Of a stretch of 25,827 nucleotides of DNA, positions 23,699 to 25,827 are shown piece by piece. Source of the stretch: a virus; the IMG/VR virus record IMGVR_UViG_3300030333_003802, positions 30,158 to 55,984 of that record; one strand, 5' to 3'. The notes below the pieces were generated by a model. That model worked only from the letters and a program-made list of their open reading frames with translations. It was not told the origin of the DNA and did not search any database. The translations under genes and the position numbers were made by a program. How positions within the stretch are numbered: position 1 is the first letter of the stretch; the number at the start of each line of letters is the position of its first letter.

Positions 23699-24165
23699 TA
23701 TCCTCCTCCTCCAATTCCTGACACAGATGCCGTAAATGTATGTGTTAACTTAGTTGCACCTTTAGAAATTATTACATCTCCTTGTATGTGCCTTACCCAC
23801 TTATCGTTTGTTAGGTCATTTTTCTCTACCAAATCCCAATGTCCTTCAAAATCGTCATTAAAATGTTGTATAGCTTCAGCTGGTAATGTAAGAGTTATTG
23901 TTTTAGCAGCTCGATTTGCTACTACATCAAAATGTACTTCATTTTGATTTCCTGATGCCCATTGGTCATTATCTGCTGGCGTTCCATTTACCCCGTTACC
24001 AGTTTTACCTGGTCCAGTAAATGCACTATGTTTATAATCTTTTACAATTACAGCTGCATATTTCATATCGCTAGTCATAGTATATGAACTATCCAATGTA
24101 ATCACATTAGTAAAATCTGCGTTTTGTTGTAATTCTATATCTTGATATTGATTTGATGAAATCAT
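23698..24165 (-). CDS. Baseplate/fibre-adaptor-like beta protein, 155 aa
   Basis: The layout IELQQNADFTNVITLD, then two polar beta strands, then KTITLTLPAEAIQHF and EGHWDLVEKND...WVRHIQGDVIISKGATK resembles a small beta-sandwich protein common in tailed phages near fibre genes. In these a G-x-Y-D-L-E strand is followed by V-x-R-L-L-x-G-x-V-x-V-S-x-x-V-T. It probably links fibres to the tail. It ends in GIGGGG, and those glycines encode the next gene's strong ribosome binding site. TAGGAG lies 6 bases before the ATG. No enzyme motif. Confidence 0.7.
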   Translation of the reverse strand: MISSNQYQDIELQQNADFTNVITLDSSYTMTSDMKYAAVIVKDYKHSAFTGPGKTGNGVNGTPADNDQWASGNQNEVHFDVVANRAAKTITLTLPAEAIQHFNDDFEGHWDLVEKNDLTNDKWVRHIQGDVIISKGATKLTHTFTASVSGIGGGG

Positions 24166-24174
24166 TTATTACTC

Positions 24175-24411
24175 CTAATATAAAAATACTACTGTGTTAG
24201 CACTTGCTTTTGTCGCACAAATTGGATATGTGTGTCCTTGTAACAAATAAAATACAACATCAACACCATTTACTGTTAAAGTAACGTTTGCTGATGTGCC
24301 TTTCATATGAACTGCTCTACACGCATCTTGGTCGCTAGTTGTTGCAACTACTGCTTTAATATACGGAGCAACACTTTCTTGTACCGCATAATCATTAAGT
24401 CCTTTTGCCAT
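24175..24411 (-). CDS. Small structural-type protein of unknown function, 78 aa
   Basis: Not recognised. After a short helix (GLNDYAVQESVAPYIKAV) it is beta-strand-rich (ANVTLTVNGVDVVFYLLQGHTYPI, NTVVFLY). It has two cysteines and no signal peptide or membrane helix. The compact beta layout suits a decoration or spike-type virion protein. It lies between the 154-aa and 155-aa genes, with AGGAG 7 bases before the ATG. Confidence 0.65.
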   Translation of the reverse strand: MAKGLNDYAVQESVAPYIKAVVATTSDQDACRAVHMKGTSANVTLTVNGVDVVFYLLQGHTYPICATKASANTVVFLY

Positions 24412-24427
24412 TTTAATCTCCTATGAT

Positions 24428-24892
24428 TTATTTTAATATTGAAAAAGTTTTTATTGGACTTGCCATAAATACTTTATTTTTATTGCTTTCGTTATCTGCT
24501 ACTTTTTTATAAAATTCTCGCATATAATATTCTTTTACATCTATTTGCCCCATTCTTTCTGCTAATTGAGCTTTTACATAACAAACTATTGCTAATGAAA
24601 TCATTCTATTTGCATTTAAATGAGAATTTTCATCAGGAGAAGTATCTTCAGTTAAGCTAGAATGAACTGTGCTTTCTGGGTCTTCTTGAACAAAAGGTTT
24701 TTCAATAGCAGTATATTCAATTCTTAATCCATTAGTAATTGCTTCATCTGGATAAATTATATCATCAAGTTCCCCGCCACTTAATCTTCCTTGATTGTCT
24801 ACAATTCTACCAGCACTTCTAACAATTTTATATAATCTTAATTGTTTGCCATTTTGTACATATGCGTACGTTCTATTTGTATCATAACTCAT
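24428..24892 (-). CDS. Putative head-tail connector protein, 154 aa
   Basis: The N-terminal part is beta-like (YAYVQNGKQLRLYKIVRSAG) with an acidic loop. The C-terminal half is a helical bundle: LNANRMISLAIVCYVKAQLA, GQIDVKEYYMREFYKKVA, then KVFMASPIKTF. This resembles small podovirus connector or tail-gatekeeper proteins, but I cannot name the family. It overlaps the 92-aa gene as ATGA, so both are translationally coupled and probably made in fixed ratio. Confidence 0.6.
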   Translation of the reverse strand: MSYDTNRTYAYVQNGKQLRLYKIVRSAGRIVDNQGRLSGGELDDIIYPDEAITNGLRIEYTAIEKPFVQEDPESTVHSSLTEDTSPDENSHLNANRMISLAIVCYVKAQLAERMGQIDVKEYYMREFYKKVADNESNKNKVFMASPIKTFSILK

Positions 24893-25167
24893 GGGTTTGT
24901 ATCCTCTGTAACAACTGGGTCATCTAATAATCTTCTAATTTTTTTATATTTATTATCATCTTCAGTATCTAACACACTAACACTTTTGATTGCTACTAAC
25001 CCAGCAGGTAAATCATAATCTCTAGTATTTTTAACTATATTTGATTTAGTTGTTTTTGTATCTAATTCGTTAGATGATTGTATTTGTAAAATTGCATCTT
25101 TAATATAAGCAATTACTAATTTAGTATCACGTGAATTTGCTCTTTCCATAATTTCTAAAACTTTCAT
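24889..25167 (-). CDS. Putative head-tail adaptor, 92 aa
   Basis: A helix (KVLEIMERANSRDTKLVIAY) is followed by a strand-turn-strand segment, TRDYDLPAGLVAIKSVSVLD, and TEDDNKYKKIRRLLDDP. The DLP-x-x-L-V-x-I-x-S-V-S pattern, with a following D-N-K-Y-x-x-I-x-R-L, is seen in small phage adaptor-type proteins. I cannot place it in a specific family. GGGAAG lies 6 bases before the ATG, and its stop overlaps the 154-aa gene. Confidence 0.6.
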   Translation of the reverse strand: MKVLEIMERANSRDTKLVIAYIKDAILQIQSSNELDTKTTKSNIVKNTRDYDLPAGLVAIKSVSVLDTEDDNKYKKIRRLLDDPVVTEDTNP

Positions 25168-25169
25168 AA

Positions 25170-25827
25170 TTAACTTCCCTCTTGTTGTCTTTGAGATTGT
25201 TGTTGTTGCGCTGGAGCTGATAATGCCCCTGTAATAGATTGTAATTCTGCGACAGCTCTTTGATAATATGAAATCGCCGCTTGCAATCTTTGATTTGCAA
25301 CACTTAAATCTCCTTGAGAAACTTGCAATACTGATTCAGCTATTTCAGGGTCTTCGTCTTGCAACCAATGTATTGCTGATAAACTTGTTTTACTTGTTGC
25401 GTCATCTGAAGACATACCGCCCTTTAAAATCTTTTCTGCATCTTTTGAATGTGATAATCTTAACATATCTAATGACGCTGCATATAATAAAGCTACGTTT
25501 TCAAATTCTGTTAATACCCATGCATCGGTATTTTCGTCAATAATTGGAGGAGCTGAATAAACAATCACTCCTTTATCTCCCTCTTTGTAATTAAGGGCTG
25601 TCAAGCTTCCTCCTATTGGCGTATAAACTTTACCAAATGTTAATGTGACATTTGTTCCATTTTGTGAAGCGTTTGCTGACGCTACAAATGTTGTAGAATT
25701 AGTAATACTTTGAACAGTAGTCCCTGTTAATCCAGGACCAGTTATTTTCATCCCAACTTCTATATTTGCTGTGCTATCCATTGTAACGTTAGGACTTCCT
25801 TGTGTAGTATCACAAGTATTATCTGAT
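25170..25827 (-). CDS. Structural protein, N-terminus outside window
   Basis: The frame is open through the right edge. The ATG at 25781 is internal because codons continue upstream (DTTQGSPNVT). The N-terminal visible part has VGMKITGPGLTGTTVQSITN...FVASANA, a small beta motif (G-M-x-V-x-G-x-G-I-x-x-G-T) frequent in phage surface domains. The following part has ALLYAASLDMLRLSHSKDAE and a long helix (LSVANQRLQAAISYYQRAVAEL), ending in a Gln-rich tail (QQQQSQRQQEGS). It is the first gene visible in the late operon here and probably belongs to the neck or tail-tip region. Function not identified. Confidence 0.65.
   Translation of the reverse strand, partial: SDNTCDTTQGSPNVTMDSTANIEVGMKITGPGLTGTTVQSITNSTTFVASANASQNGTNVTLTFGKVYTPIGGSLTALNYKEGDKGVIVYSAPPIIDENTDAWVLTEFENVALLYAASLDMLRLSHSKDAEKILKGGMSSDDATSKTSLSAIHWLQDEDPEIAESVLQVSQGDLSVANQRLQAAISYYQRAVAELQSITGALSAPAQQQQSQRQQEGS

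Noticed and set aside
16950-23700. Many + strand frames of 70-150 codons opposite the fibre genes (for example 22278-22730, 19888-20214)
   Set aside because: They are antisense shadows of low-complexity Ser/Thr/Ala/Gly codons. They have no ribosome binding sites, and their hydrophobic composition is what complementing such codons yields.
1-25827. tRNA genes, integrase or attachment site
   Set aside because: No cloverleaf-like segment, integrase motif or tRNA-derived repeat was seen in reading. A tRNA scan would be the decisive check.

Overview
The window looks like part of a low-GC genome of a lytic tailed phage, most likely a podovirus of a marine Gram-negative bacterium. This is inferred from gene content, not from a database match. 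One gene, the C-terminal part of a DnaB-type replicative helicase, enters from the left on the + strand. Everything else (about 934 to the right edge) is one unbroken block of minus-strand late genes. Reading against the coordinates, the order is small head-tail/adaptor-type proteins (25.8-24.4 kb), fibre and baseplate-type proteins (24.2-17 kb, ending in a 1527-residue fibre with a self-cleaving S74 chaperone tail), small coiled-coil proteins and a methyltransferase (17-15.5 kb), an envelope/lysis cassette (15.5-13.2 kb), a tail hub/nozzle-like protein, a transglycosylase-like protein, and a set of large glycine/alanine-rich proteins (10-0.9 kb) of the kind ejected from the podovirus head. 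No tape measure, sheath or tail-tube gene is visible, which supports a short tail. Portal, capsid and terminase would lie beyond the right edge.

The block is tightly packed. At least eight junctions use the overlap TAATG and two use ATGA. Almost every gene has a strong AGGAG-type ribosome binding site. Three apparent gaps hold small genes of 43, 37 and 57 codons, found by reading the sequence directly. No stretch over 300 bases lacks a gene. I saw no tRNA, CRISPR array, insertion sequence or integrase.

The most unusual part is 13.2-16.4 kb. In co-directional order it encodes a methyltransferase resembling guanidinoacetate/arginine methyltransferases, a 57-residue coiled-coil protein, a hairpin, a one-TM coiled-coil protein, a secreted thioredoxin-fold protein without its redox cysteines, a secreted outer-membrane-beta-barrel-like protein of 363 residues, a 37-residue membrane peptide with four cysteines, and a three-TM holin. 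Four of these (thioredoxin-like, barrel-like, 37-residue peptide, holin) are joined by overlapping or nearly abutting reading frames. I propose that this is an undescribed envelope module, acting in outer-membrane disruption at lysis or in superinfection exclusion. Its function is inference only.

The host cannot be named. The exported proteins have signal peptides ending in -SAQ and -HSQ, common in Bacteroidota and related FCB phyla, but the consistent Shine-Dalgarno usage is unlike typical Bacteroidota.
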